Positions 11,101 through 23,500 of a DNA stretch of 64,000 nt are shown one piece after another. This DNA comes from Membranipora membranacea (Eukaryota > Bryozoa > Gymnolaemata > Cheilostomatida > Membraniporidae): contig OU612069.1 of assembly GCA_914767715.1 (NCBI GenBank), positions 10,847,387 through 10,911,386 of the forward strand, written 5' to 3'. The position numbers and the translations under genes are program-made. The notes under the pieces were generated by a model. The model did not search any database, was not told the origin of the DNA, and saw nothing but the letters and a program-made list of their open reading frames with translations. The number at the start of each line of letters is the position of its first letter. Position 1 is the stretch's first letter.

Positions 11101-14100
11101 GATCCTCATCTCTCCAACACCAAGTAAGAAGCATGACAGTAAAAATATGAGACCGCTTCTGGATTTCATGGGTTTATATTGTCTCACATAGCTGACACCT
11201 GCCCTCCCTCCCCCAACCTAAAAGGTTGCAAGTAAATTATACCAATTGAATTATACAGTTCAATCACACAAGGGATAATTGCTGTAAAACTAACGTACTG
11301 AATGAACTGAACAAGGTAAACTTTGTCCCCCTTACTCTATATGTTATCGTTATTTATGTCATAACATGTTTTCATTTTTCAAAATTTCCTGGATAATGAC
11401 AGTGCTGTGAGAATACAAAAAATAGTTCACTGGGTTTATTGTCAGTAGACTTACAATCTTTGTGGTACTTCCTAGCCTGCTCTTTGTCACAATCCACATG
11501 CAGTAAAGTGATCACCTCTCCCTCTAGGTAATTAAGTGAGGGCTGTTTCTGGAGGAATCGGAAACAAGATGCGGCGTTGGTCAAGAGGGGATAACTCGCT
11601 ACTCGATAACTTGCAAACACTTTATTAGAACTGTTTAAACATGACCTTGCCTATGTGGGTTAGAACCCTTGGCTCATTCTGTAACTGTAGGTTTTTGTAT
11701 CATTACAGACGCTATAACCAATACCGCAATCACAACCACAAAACCAACAATTACCAAACAGACAACCACACCGACAACCACACCGACAACCACACCGACA
11801 ACCACATCAACAACCACACCGACAACAGCACCAACAACCACACAGACGACCACACAAACGACTACAACAACGCTTCCTCCAATAGTTGTTGAAATTGGAA
11901 TTTCATACAATGTGAAAGACCCTCTATTCAAAGGAGATTTCTATGATGTCATATGCACTGCAAATTTTAGCAGACCACCTGCTGTTGTTGGGGTGAGAAT
12001 GTCATGGATGAAATAAAAATATCTTACAATTACAGATATTGGAATAGTGAAAATTTGACCATAAGTAATGCAAGGGGCTCAACAAGTATTGAGTATCATA
12101 GAATTGTTTGAAGTCTAGTCAGTATCCGATCATTCCAGGGTCCTCCAAAGGGGTTCGATGAATCTGTGCCCCACACTGCGTGCAGATAGACTCTGTGATA
12201 TGAATCTCTCTGCACCGTAGCTACAATCACACAATTTGGCCGAATTGACCTAATTACACTCTGCCTATAGAAGCTAACTTTGATCCAGTTCGGGTGGGGA
12301 AACCTTTCAGTTTGAGAACTCAAGCGCATTTGAATTAATTCAGTGGCTATGGTGCGAAGATACCCAACCTGAATAGATTGGTGCGCATACACAAAATGGC
12401 TGTGCCACTAAAGTCAAATCTCAGGTCCACCCATGCTTTTTATCACTAGCATACATAATTTATGAAAATGTTGTAGGATCTGAAGTTATATACTGATGTA
12501 ACTTCTCCACAAATAGCAATACTGTGTATTTTACCACCAATCCATGAATTCATATCAATGGTTGTAGGATCTGAAGTTTGTAAGAAGACAGAACCCTGCT
12601 CTGCCTCTTCCTGAGTCTCTCTTCTGTCCTGAGAAAGGAGTTTGGGCTAACTACTGGAAATCAGAACCGGATATCGCTGGAGAGATCAACTGTACATCTA
12701 TAGCTTACACTTCATGTATGACAATACTTACTTATTTGTCAGTTGATTGCCAGTTTCTATGACAAGGTCGAGGCAATACAGCAACTCGTCTGTTCGCTAG
12801 ACAATTCCAGGTCATTAACAGAGATCAGATTTAAACGTAAGCCTGCCACCGGACATAGGAATGCCGACCACAATGCGACATCAAATTAAATTGATTCACT
12901 ACGAGGGAAACTAGGCATATCCTTAATCCATGAGTGGGATGCTGAAAACGTTGATAAAAATTCTGATGTAAAAAACTGAAAAAATTCTGATAAAAAAAAC
13001 TGATGTAATATCTGTTATTTTTGCATAGTTGTAAAACTCAACAACAAATAACGATCTGCGCTCACTGTTTTCCAGCTTCGGGTAGCACTGTCACTGGTTA
13101 TAGGATGAGTATCAGAGTGGTGTCATCGCTTAGTCCTCCACAAGAGTATGGCTGTCGTATAGAGTATGATACAACAGTTAGAGTGTTCAGTGAGTGGCTG
13201 CCTTACCCTAGGGTGTATCATCTTCCGGAATTTCCTACCCAGAACATACCAGTTAAGGTACTTACTCTGCCGTTACTATTGAATATTGAGTCAAAATGTG
13301 TCGATTCATTAATCATTGGACAATAATCTTTTGGATTGGAAAATATCAATTGACAACTATTAATGACACACAACTTAGATTACCATTATCCCAATTGATG
13401 CTATGATACATTTTTCGTCTCGTTTTCTTTTTTTCATCTCTGAGATTTACAGCCTGAGAGATAAATTAAAAAATATCAGGCCAGAAACCATTTTTTAAAA
13501 TTTTTTTTTTATTATCATGTTTTTATTGAGGTTTTCATATGTATAAGTATGTCATAAACAAAGGAAAATAACAACTTGTTATTTTCAATTTTTAATTTAT
13601 TAAATAATTTTGTTCAAAAACTTAGAATTATGAAAGCTATCACCTACTAGCTTTTCAAGAAAACAAGTCAACAACATATTTGTTATAATAATTGGCCATT
13701 AAACTTCAATTTGGTTAAATAAAAGGTTTTTCATCTTATCAAGGTCATTCGAGGGTCAGCTCCAACAATAACATGCAGCTACGAGGCAGCTGATCTCCCG
13801 AATGCATCAGTACCAATAAGCCTGTGTATGCAGCATTCCTCAGATGGATCCCTCGGCAAGACGGATATAAAGCCTAACCGGAATACAACCCTATCTGTGG
13901 CTCTCTATCCAAATATAACGAGCACTGATTTCAGTATTATATGTGAGATTGCCAGTCCGCTCTCAGAAAAGGCTAAGAACTGGCCTGCACCTGTTACCAC
14001 ATATGTGACAGTGTATGAAATCACAACAAGTAAGTTTGGACTTAAACTAATAAGCTTGGGAGTCTAGCCTTGATTGAAGGAATTTTCTTTTGCCACATTG

Positions 14101-15752
14101 AGGGGTGATGATGACTTAGATACAGTGTAATCCTCTTTATTCAGACTTTATAATTCAGATCAAGGAACTTAATTCTGACAAGCGATACTGGTCCCATCAG
14201 CCAAATTTCAACACATTTTAATGTCACATAATTCAAACTCTGCTTAATTAGGACAAAATTAATTGGTGGTTGCCAGAGGTTTGAATTAAGTGGAACGCAC
14301 TGTATATAAATATATCCATCAACCCCTTTTTGTCATTTTTTTTCCATAGTGCCAAATACTACCACACCAGTCACAACTCAACCAGCTACACTGCCGCCAA
14401 CTGTCATTCTGAACGGATCAGTCTATGTGAATATGACCTTAGAGGAGACAGAACCGGACTCAACTACTGGAGTTCTAAGGTACGGAAAGCGCGCCAAGTT
14501 CCATTGCCGGGCTTATCTTGCTGATCCTTTCAATGATCCAGATGAGCTAGATGGACTATCTCTTGTCTTCAATGATGCAAAAGGGAGAAGTTATGAAGAT
14601 GGTTGCCTAAGTTCCTCCGTGCTGAGTGCAGACAAGACATTCTTTACTGACGCCGTTAAGAGATGCCCTGTGTTCAGCCCCACATCACAAGTATATACGA
14701 TTGAAATCTCTTTCACAGTTTCTCAACAGTTTGTTGGCATGCTTGGTTACCGATGTATGTTTAGAACCCAGTACTGGTCTTACCTTTATAGAGGTTGGTA
14801 TCCATCCACTGGTGGGACTTCAACAGTTGTCAACCTCAATGGCGTCGCAGAGCCGACAATCAATCTCCATCCGAAACAAGTCAGCGGGTTTGTGAATGAG
14901 ATCAAAGATATATGGTGCACCTCCAACGATGGATATCCAGCGGGTAATGTCACGCTCAATTACGAGGATGGTGGAGAAGTGGCACAAACGGTTCTCAGAA
15001 GAATAGGAAATGTGCAAAACATCACCGCCCAAATAGAACTCACCAAAAATGACCAAGGGAAGAGGGTTGTCTGTTCAAACTCAGCTCACAAAAGACAGAA
15101 TATGCGATCTGAAGTAATATCAGTATTTTATCTAAACCTGCTGAATAACGGCACTGTGAAAATGGAAGAAATCGGTGAAAACATCAATGTTGATTGTGCC
15201 TCGAATGTCGAAACAAATGGAAACGCAAAATACCGCTGGACTGGCTCCATCGTCCCATACTCACAAATCAACCGCCCAAAAGTTGATTTACTTTACTCGT
15301 TATCCCGAAGCGGAGGTTTGCGTCGTATCGACTGTGCTGTCACACTGCAAGGCGACCCCTTGAAGAGGGAATGGAAGATCCGCTACCTTCTCTATTACAT
15401 TGAAGCAAGAACTCCATCAGAGTTTTCTACAAATAACAACTCTGGTATTGCAGTAGTCATTGTCTCCATCCTCATGGTTACACTGGCGATCATCGGATAC
15501 GCTGTCGGCAGGGAGATAACAAGCAGAAAAATAAATAATAGAGTGGTTACTCGAGATCTGGAGAAGCATCATACTAAAGGTAGCGTGTACAAGGCTGCTG
15601 AGCCTAAACCTGCAGAGAAGAGAATCCCTCAGAAGTCTATCCACTCTCAGGTGGAGATAACCCATCACGATGTCGGTACAAAAATCACTGATGATACTTC
15701 ACCTCGATTCAGTCAACAATCATACCAGTCCGAAACTGTCACCGTCTTCTAA
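8146..15752 (+). CDS. Gene 2: type I membrane Ig-like / mucin-like receptor, 10 exons
   Basis: Exons: 8146-8280, 8782-9011, 9610-9842, 10337-10493, 10852-11123, 11709-11992, 12568-12715, 13076-13257, 13744-14029, 14350-15752. Phases join throughout (3330 nt, 1109 aa plus stop). Residues 1-19 are a signal peptide (MHRLLVVIFLASVIDICQA). Several atypical Ig-like segments show the B-strand Cys and an F-strand D-x-Y-x-C (DESDTYIC in exon 2, VRLKC in exon 3, FYDVIC in exon 6, TITC...FSIIC in exon 9). Residues about 253-390 (exons 5-6) are Thr-rich, mucin-like and probably O-glycosylated. A single transmembrane helix lies at about 1007-1029 (GIAVVIVSILMVTLAIIGYA). The 80-residue basic/polar tail ends in TVF, a possible class I PDZ ligand. 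The first Ig domain lacks its middle strands, and the intron at that point is filled by a minisatellite, so an exon may be missing from the model or lost. It is likely a cell-surface adhesion or recognition protein; the ligand is unknown. Confidence 0.8.
8338..8742. repeat. Minisatellite, about 10-bp unit, in gene 2 intron 1
   Basis: About 400 bases of imperfect tandem repeats of a unit close to TTTGACTAGG (variants include TTTGACTAAG, TTTGAATAAG and TTCTACTAGG). It fills most of the intron between exons 1 and 2 of the Ig-like gene. Both intron boundaries lie outside the array. Confidence 0.9.
10852..11123 (+). other. Gene 2 exon 5: Thr-rich mucin-like exon
   Basis: This exon is nearly all Thr codons with Pro and Ser, followed by N-T-T-type sequons. 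It is entered in phase 2 and left in phase 1. The next exon (11709-11992) continues the low-complexity stretch with a T-T-T-P repeat before returning to Ig-like sequence (FYDVICTANF). The nucleotide array (ACAACCACA-type units) would be prone to length change. Long antisense Val-rich ORFs here are shadows. Confidence 0.75.
14121..14304. mobile_element. CAGTG-ended MITE (pogo/Tigger-like) in gene 2 intron 9
   Basis: A 180-bp element from CAGTG (14123) to CACTG (14302), flanked directly by TA on both sides (14121-14122 and 14303-14304). The ends form imperfect inverted repeats: TACAGTGTAATCCTC on the left and TACAGTGCGTTCCAC on the right when reversed. TA duplication with CAGTG termini is typical of non-autonomous Tc1/mariner-pogo elements. 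There is no coding capacity. Confidence 0.6.
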
Positions 15753-17509
15753 GCAAAGGAACAGCTACGTAATAGCTTTTAAATACTTGATCAAGTCAGA
15801 TGTGTGTGTGGACTTAGACAAAAAGAGTGGTATTGTTAAGTGTTTTACGTTGGAATTGGCAGCAAAAAATCAGTAACAGTGATAATCAGCTGTCAGCACA
15901 TGTTTCTCTGTGATACCTTGCTCAAAATTCCTATAGCTATTGCTTGTTTTGGTTTTGACATGCTCATTAAACTCCTATTCAAGTTCTTGGGTGACCTATC
16001 AAGGGGTCATTCAAATCAATGCTGAGACTCACAAAGATGAAATCTAAGTTCCATAACCAAATTTGAGTGTCTGGATTGATGAAAATTGTGTGCCTGTAGG
16101 GGTTCACCTGTCCTGAGTTGCAAAGGCTTGTAGACGATGGGACAAAAATTGAGTGATCTTAAATAAATGAATCATTTTTATTTAAAGTTTAAAGAATATT
16201 ATATAATACTCAATATAATACTCAAATTATGAAAATAACGATTGGATCAGGCTTATTAGATTATTACAGTAAGGTACATGCATATCAAAAATATGTAAAT
16301 TTGGGAAGTCGCTATCTGATACACTTCTCTAGCACAACACGCATAGGTCAATTTATAAAAAATAGATCTGTAAAGTTATGTATGAATTGCTATAATAATT
16401 GCTCTCTGATTTCTGAGCAGTTGCAACAAAGTCAGTGGGGTTTCAATCTTCTTCTTTTTTTTCGGACATATTTCAAAAGTCTTTTAGAACTAAGACCTGT
16501 ATTTCATAATGAATACATTACGTTCAGATGCGGAAACCACTAATATGTTCCTCTGTTATGAAAAAAATTACAGAACACAGAAACTACAGGTGTTCTGATT
16601 CTGCATATGTATAGCACTGTAATATAATATATAATGTTGAAATATTGATTTATATCCTGCGTACTTCATTTCTTCTGAAAACTGTTGTTGTCAGTAGTGT
16701 CACACTTATTCAGTGGGTTTTGGGGAAGGAACTCATGCAACGCACTCATGCACACATGCAACCATGCGCATGCGGAAATCTATAAACAACAAATAAGGGA
16801 GTGAAACCGTAGAACTAAGGAATAACAAGGATTAGTAAAATTAGCATCGGGTTTAAGCTCATTGAACACTTATCATTGGAATGCTCCCACATTGTCTGTT
16901 TAACCGGACATAGTTCACGATAAAATTCCGCGAACCATGTTAACAGAATTTGTCAAACTATGAATACATAGAAGAAGCAAGAATTTTGGAGTCTACTGAA
17001 ATTTCGAAAACTTGATTAACACTTTTATCTTTGCGGATTTAAAAACACAATAATAGAAAGCTTGGCTAAGCCTAAAAGGCTTCTTTCTTTGACAATCTCT
17101 GCGCCTTACTTTATGTTAGTTGGTTACACAAACATAACAAGTCCCTCAAAAGTACAATTTTTCTGGTGATCGTTCATCAAGCTCAATTCTCAAATTCCCA
17201 AGTATTGAAAAATATCAAGATCAGAAAATTCAGGTTCCTCTTTAATTATTTGGACCGCTCCACACCACATCGAGTCTCACTCTGACACATAATTCAACTT
17301 GATCAGTCTAGTTGTTTTGATGCAGAGAATGCGTACTTCAAATGTTCGAGCTCTCATCTCGCATGAGTCATGTACGGTTCGACAGAACGATGGTATCCCG
17401 CGGTGTGTTTCAATCATAAATACTGCCTTGCAAGATTGTCAGTTAGCATTTAGGTGCAGTCACATAAAACAATTAGAATAACACATACCTCACATGCTGG
17501 TTACATCCA
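15753..17509. other. 3' flank between convergent genes 2 and 4
   Basis: This stretch holds the gene 2 3' UTR and AT-rich sequence without a convincing exon chain. A candidate plus-strand poly(A) signal lies at 16162-16167. On the minus strand a strong donor-like GTATGT at about 17490 follows the proposed last exon of gene 4. Part of this region may therefore be spliced 3' UTR of gene 4. Confidence 0.4.
16162..16167 (+). promoter_or_regulatory. Candidate poly(A) signal, gene 2
   Basis: AATAAA about 410 nt after the gene 2 stop codon, followed by T-rich sequence. Plausible as the cleavage signal of the receptor mRNA, but not provable from one hexamer. Confidence 0.4.
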
Positions 17510-20500
17510 CTAATCACTTTCTCTACCATCCGACACTTGATCTGCTCTATATAATTGGTAACAGAACATGATGCTGTTAATAATCTATAGGAGTTGTGAT
17601 TCAATATGAAGCAATTTTTCTGTAGGTATATATTTATGCTTGACTATAAATACATAGATTTAAATTTACGTATACATATTAATATATCTAAATATATGTT
17701 GTGAAGTTTTGTATATTTAACTTTACCTACCTAAGATCATGGGTCATAAAGGATATATGGCGGAATCATGATTTAAAAATTCTAAAAGCACTGGTAAAAC
17801 CAAAGTTAAGCGCATCTAATAAAAATAAAAAACTATTATAATTAACATCAGAATGAATAAAATATTTTAAGTGGGCCTGAAAGCTCATTGGCTCCCTTCC
17901 TGCTCATGTGTTTTGACTTCTCTACTGCAATGTTCCAGAGACATCAGGTCTAAAACGAATTTTAGATTAGTGCCAAAATTACCTGCCAGAGGTGCCTCTG
18001 CTGCTCACGCTCACCGCAATTACAGTAGATGCAGCTTCCTCCACTGTCTCTGGACTAAAATATAAAATACAAATCAGCACAATGTTGCCTTACTTCAGCG
18101 AAACTCACTTTTTTTCTTATAATGTACCATATTATAGGGGAAAAAATATGGGGCGCTTCACGCATTTGTAACCGAAAGTGACGATCAACGCCACTGTATA
18201 TGTTGTTTGGCAGACAGGGTACTTGCCATAGTATTAGATGTTGTTTAATCTGGTGCAGAATTGACGAACAAATGCAATTGTTAGAATTTCCACAATGGAC
18301 AACATAGGTTAGTGATAGGGAGGTGAGAGGGAAATTGACAGACTTATCTTCTTTCAAGACTGGCATGGTTACCCGATACAGATTGAAGGAAAGAATATGT
18401 GAATAACATAAAAGCCTATCATTGGCTGTGAACAGTAGTTCTAAGTTTTCCTTACCAATAAGTTTCCCTTAGTTGGTTGAGGGAGGGCAACTTCTTATTC
18501 AGTTGACCTTGGTTATTTGTCATGTCTTGGGCCTGATTGAAAATCTTTTTTGTACCAAAAACTTTATGTTTTTTACTATATAGATCAAAAAAAGACTGAA
18601 ACATTGACTTACCTTGCTAAAGTTCCCCTGCTGCTCACGCTTCTGGCCCTGACAACAGGTGGAATATATCTCGATACTTCTGGACTAAATACAGACCTAT
18701 CAACAAATGACGATGATATTCAAGTGGAACGGTGTAAGGGTACTTCAGCATTGTATTGTTTTATGAACTCAAGTGGTTGTTTGTTAGGTTCTCAATCACT
18801 ATGTTTTGAATGGGGGGATATCAATGAGTTCCCGGTTCTAATGGGATGGATGCTTACGATTCCAAGATGATGAGACTTCAAGAAAATTTGAACTCGGGCC
18901 TCCTGCTTCACAGTCTTTGATGCAACTCATCCATGCCACTGCATTGACACCCCATGAATTCCCAAAGCGGATGAACTAGCATGAAAAAATGCCAGTGAAA
19001 GTCGGACCATGCTATTCCCATTATTTGATAACTCCTAAAATTGATGTGACATCGAAACATCGAAACATCGAAACATCGAAACAGGGAAACCTCGAAACAT
19101 CGAAACATCGAAACATCGAAACATCGAAACATCGAAACATCGAAACATCGAAACATCGAAACATCGAAACATCAAAACATAGTGTTTAGTGTTAAATTTC
19201 AAAATCAAATGACGGGGTAAATATTATAAGGATCGTATCAAAAAAACAGATTTATGCATTGAGCCTTCCTTCAAAGAGGAGCAGTTCTTACCTTTCATGT
19301 GACAAAACACTGTCTTGTCTTGATGAATATTCACTCGCTGAAAGTGAATATTCACTCTCTGTCTGTGAGCTGAAAAGAAATAGCATATGGCAATTTAAAT
19401 TTTGCTGGATGCAGTCTATCATCTTCAATGCTATGTGCTCATTCTGCATTTTACCAAAATAACAAAAATCAATAACTGCCAGGCAATCGAATGAGAGGAG
19501 AAGAAGACCACAGTTATCCGAGCAAAAATTCTTTTTTGTGTCTTACATTATTTGGGAAAGTATTCAGTTGGCTATAATTTCTGCATTTCCTGAACAAATT
19601 AACATGTTCTAATTCTAATTGGTATGAAATTGGTTTACAGTATCGTCATGTCTGATTTGACTGTGTCATAGGGCGGTGCGCAAAAGCTATCAAACTCTTT
19701 CACGGGACTGTTATGTTCCCCAAAATCAGGGTTTTTTAGTCAGACAAGGAAGTCTTAATAAACAATATCTATAGGTGCTGGAAGTCAACAATATTTTCCA
19801 ATGAATAGATACCTTAATTCACTTGAGATGCTTGTGTCTCCGTATGCATCTGAGCAAAGGCGGTAACCAGCAGAGATGCTTTCCATTCTGTTATGGTCTG
19901 CATCAGTTTTTGTGTGTGCTGCAATGCTTCGTGACTCACCCTGAAACATGTTAACACAGACAAAGATGTTTCGTCTATGCATGACAATGTCAATGTTGCA
20001 ACAACTTTGAATTGGTAGATGATACCATGAGGCGCATTGTGCAGACTGAGTGGGACATAAATTTTGATGTGTTGTGTAAAGGGATCACCACACATCATTG
20101 ATTTAATAAGAACCTCAAAAATATTTGCTGTTATCTGATAGCAGAGATAAACCTCACCTGTCCCTGATTGCGGTCTGAGGATTTAGATTTATAGCTTTCC
20201 ATTCTGGGTGCTGGAGAAGGCATCGACCTTAAGTGGAGATTACTGTAATTGATTTTTCTCCACTTACGCAACCTCCCTGATTCATTATTAATCTCCTACA
20301 TAGGTATATAAAAGTGATGACTCAATCTGTGCTTATTGAATTCTGTATAGCTCAAAACTAATGATATGAGGCAGCAATCTCAACATTGTAACCTAAACAA
20401 TTTGCACAAACTCGTCGTCAAAAGCAGGGTATGAAATTAATTATCTAGCATGCGAGGTGACGTATTTACCGTCTCACTAGTTGAGAATAATGATGACATC

Positions 20501-23500
20501 ACGTTATTACCCGGTGCGTTGGTTTCATATCCATGATTTTGAGGATCAGTCCGTGCAAATTGTTTGCCCATTAGGTGACAATTTCAAGATTTAAGCCTCA
20601 ATTAGTTATCTTTGAGCTATACAGATTTCAACAAGCACACATTTGTCTGAGTGGCATCAGCAGTGTATATGTTGGTTATTAAACCCAAACTTGGATATAT
20701 ATATATATATATATATTATATATAAGTTGCATAAATATTGATGGACAATTGAATCCAGCTTTTTTGAAACAAACCTCTGTTGTGTGAAGATGTCCAGGCG
20801 ATGGCTCCACCTCTTGCAGCAATATGTTTTCATAAAACGATTCCATCTTTAACTAAAACAATAATATTGTATATATTTTCAAAGTTGATGAGAGATTGGT
20901 AACATTCCATATCATTCTGGGGGGTCTTTCAATTAGAAACAGCAAAAAATCGCAATCTGATCGCTCACTCAGTGAGTGAGCGATACCTGCTAGGGGTCTC
21001 GCTTTCAGATCGCTCAGTCACTTGATTGAACTATATACATTCTGAGTCAGCGATCTGGGAGCGATTTTGTCCAATTGAAAGACGAAGTGATTGATAATTT
21101 TGAGCGATGTGATAGTGATAACTTGCTTTAAGGATCGCTCTTCCTAAATGAAAGACCCCCTTGTATCATTTATCAAGCCTTTTGATGCAAGATTGACATC
21201 ACTCAAAACTTACATGCAACTCATGTCACAAGTTTTTTAAGTGATTTTTTGCATAACACTCTTTTTATTTCGGATTATGTGATACAAAATCTAACCTCTG
21301 TAGGCCCTGTGAGAATATTATTTAATGACTTCCTTGGATACGGAGTTGGTTTGCATGATGCTGCAACTTGGAAGGCAGAGTCAGTGATCTGGGAGTTCTG
21401 CAAATAATATTGAATAAATTTAAACAAGTAGGTAAGGGGAAATCATATTAGAAATCAAAATATTTCAGCCAACTTAGCTCTTTATCCCTGTTTTTGTTGA
21501 AATTCCATGACTTTTAGTAATTTTTGTGCAATTTCTGCTTTGATAAACATTATTCCTTGCAGGAAAACATTTAAAAATTGTATTCAGCAGGTAGACACAG
21601 ATTTTGACAACACAATGCAAACAAATACAGTTTTTCTATTCTTGTAATGAACATATTGTGACAAGCTAGAAACTGTTTCCCATTCATATCAGTAATTATC
21701 TACTCACCTTGTTCATTGTGATATTATCACAACGACTTAAGGATGTTCTTGGAGAAGGTACCGGTCTAGATTTCTGTTCAACGTCACTGAACGTGCTCAC
21801 CTGTTAATGGCATAATCAAGATTTCATAAGACCTAGTGAGTTAAATTCCAAAAACGTTTTGGCAAAGCTTTAAAATATACCCTATACCCTTGCCTGTCCT
21901 TGGCGGCTACTCATTTTTCGCAGAGGGGACGTTTATACTGCATTCAAGCTCACAGTAGACCTCCTGTATTTATGGCCCTGATCCGAGTAGTCCTGGCGAA
22001 GATGAATGGCTTGCCCGTAGCAAACCAGAAATTACATCCTGTGCCGAGAATTTATTTGGATTTTAAGAATGCCTTGCTTGTATTCTTACAGTTATAAGTC
22101 TGTACCCTTGACTGCCAGACAAATCCTAGACCAACCATGACTCCATACAAGGTATATTTTAGATTATACAATCAATTTCGATCAGATTTTGAGTTTAATG
22201 AAGCTTATCATGAGCAGGTTGATATTATTTTTCATCCTTATCATTTTTTGTAGAAAAAACAACATCAATTTAATGACAAGATGCTGTTGAATTTAAAGCA
22301 ATTTTCAGACTCAAAACTCGATCAAAATTGATAGATTTATCAACAAAAATCCTGGACTGGAAAATCATGGCTACTACACAATCCAATATTATAACTTCAC
22401 CGCCCATTTTTCCTGCGGGATAGCCTTTGACAAAGTCTATCTCTTTAGCACCGCAACGGTGGCGCTGACTTCCATCAAAGAGAGTCAACTCCACGAGCCA
22501 AAAGCCAGTGTTCTATTTAGGCACAAAAGTTTCCACTTTTGGGTTTCCAGAGTTTTTTCCATCTTAGGTACTCAGTCTAGGTGAATTAATTCAGGCCCTA
22601 TGATGCAGAGACAAACGTCCAACGAACCAAGCCAGCAAGCATCAGTATTTACATATCACATTAATTGCTCACTGATCATCATATTACTCAGAAGTGAGTT
22701 GGTAAGAACATAATTAATGCATATAATCGATAAGTACCCAGTCATAATAATCGTAAGACATCCTAGCGAAAGCCGTTCTTGGAGCGGGTGTTGGTTTGTT
22801 GTGTCTCGCAGAATCACTCAAGCTCTTACACTGTAATGAATGCAGGAAGAATATGTCTAATTTGGTTATAATATTGTTGCAAAAATTATGAATTTTGAAA
22901 TGCAGTATAATCTTTGTTTTTTACATCAATTCACAGTTATGGCACTTAGTTGTTCTCTTTGATAAAAGGCTTGCGCAAGGCAAAAGAAAATCCTTTCAGT
23001 TTTTTCTCAATGCTTATCGAAAAAACCATGTGCATTGCAAATCCATTTACCAACTCTTGGTGTTGGTGTTGGTCTTTTCTCATGCACGAGTGTCGATGCC
23101 TACCATTGAGGTTCAATGGCAGCAATAAGTTGGGCATTCAGGGTTGATACAATGGTCTAACAACATTGAACTGTAAAATTGTATAATTCCCTGTGTTGAA
23201 ATACATTGTTAGAAAATCAAATTAATTATTTAAGACACCAAAAATCAACCAACAGCTCACCTGTCTTTCCTCCTGTTGCTGGTAGCTCTCCGGTAGAGCA
23301 AGGTTTAACAGCTGTTGCTCCTCTGACATTGTATCAGACAGACTATTCAAACTATCTGTACCATATGAAGGGGGAGGCGTGTCCTCGTTAGCCTAAAATA
23401 ACAGTATAGACAGTTTTCTGAGCTCTTATTTATGCCTCAATTCGGAGTTGTCCTCTCTCCAGTTTGGTACTTTAAACCCACGCCGCATAGGAAAAACCTG

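Noticed and set aside
10852-11187. Long Val-rich minus-strand ORFs opposite the Thr-rich exons (also 11674-11931)
   Set aside because: They are the antisense of ACA/ACC repeats; the plus-strand frame joins neighbouring exons in phase.
19049-19180. CRISPR-like array or coding repeat
   Set aside because: Eight-base units with no spacers, in a eukaryotic intron; ORFs arise from repeat periodicity.
20158-20240. Early end of gene 4 using an acceptor near 20231 (phase 0 leads quickly to a stop)
   Set aside because: An upstream acceptor at 20296-20297 gives a phase-0 open exon in the frame that contains MPSPAPR, matching the other PxPxPR exons, and continues in phase through four more exons.
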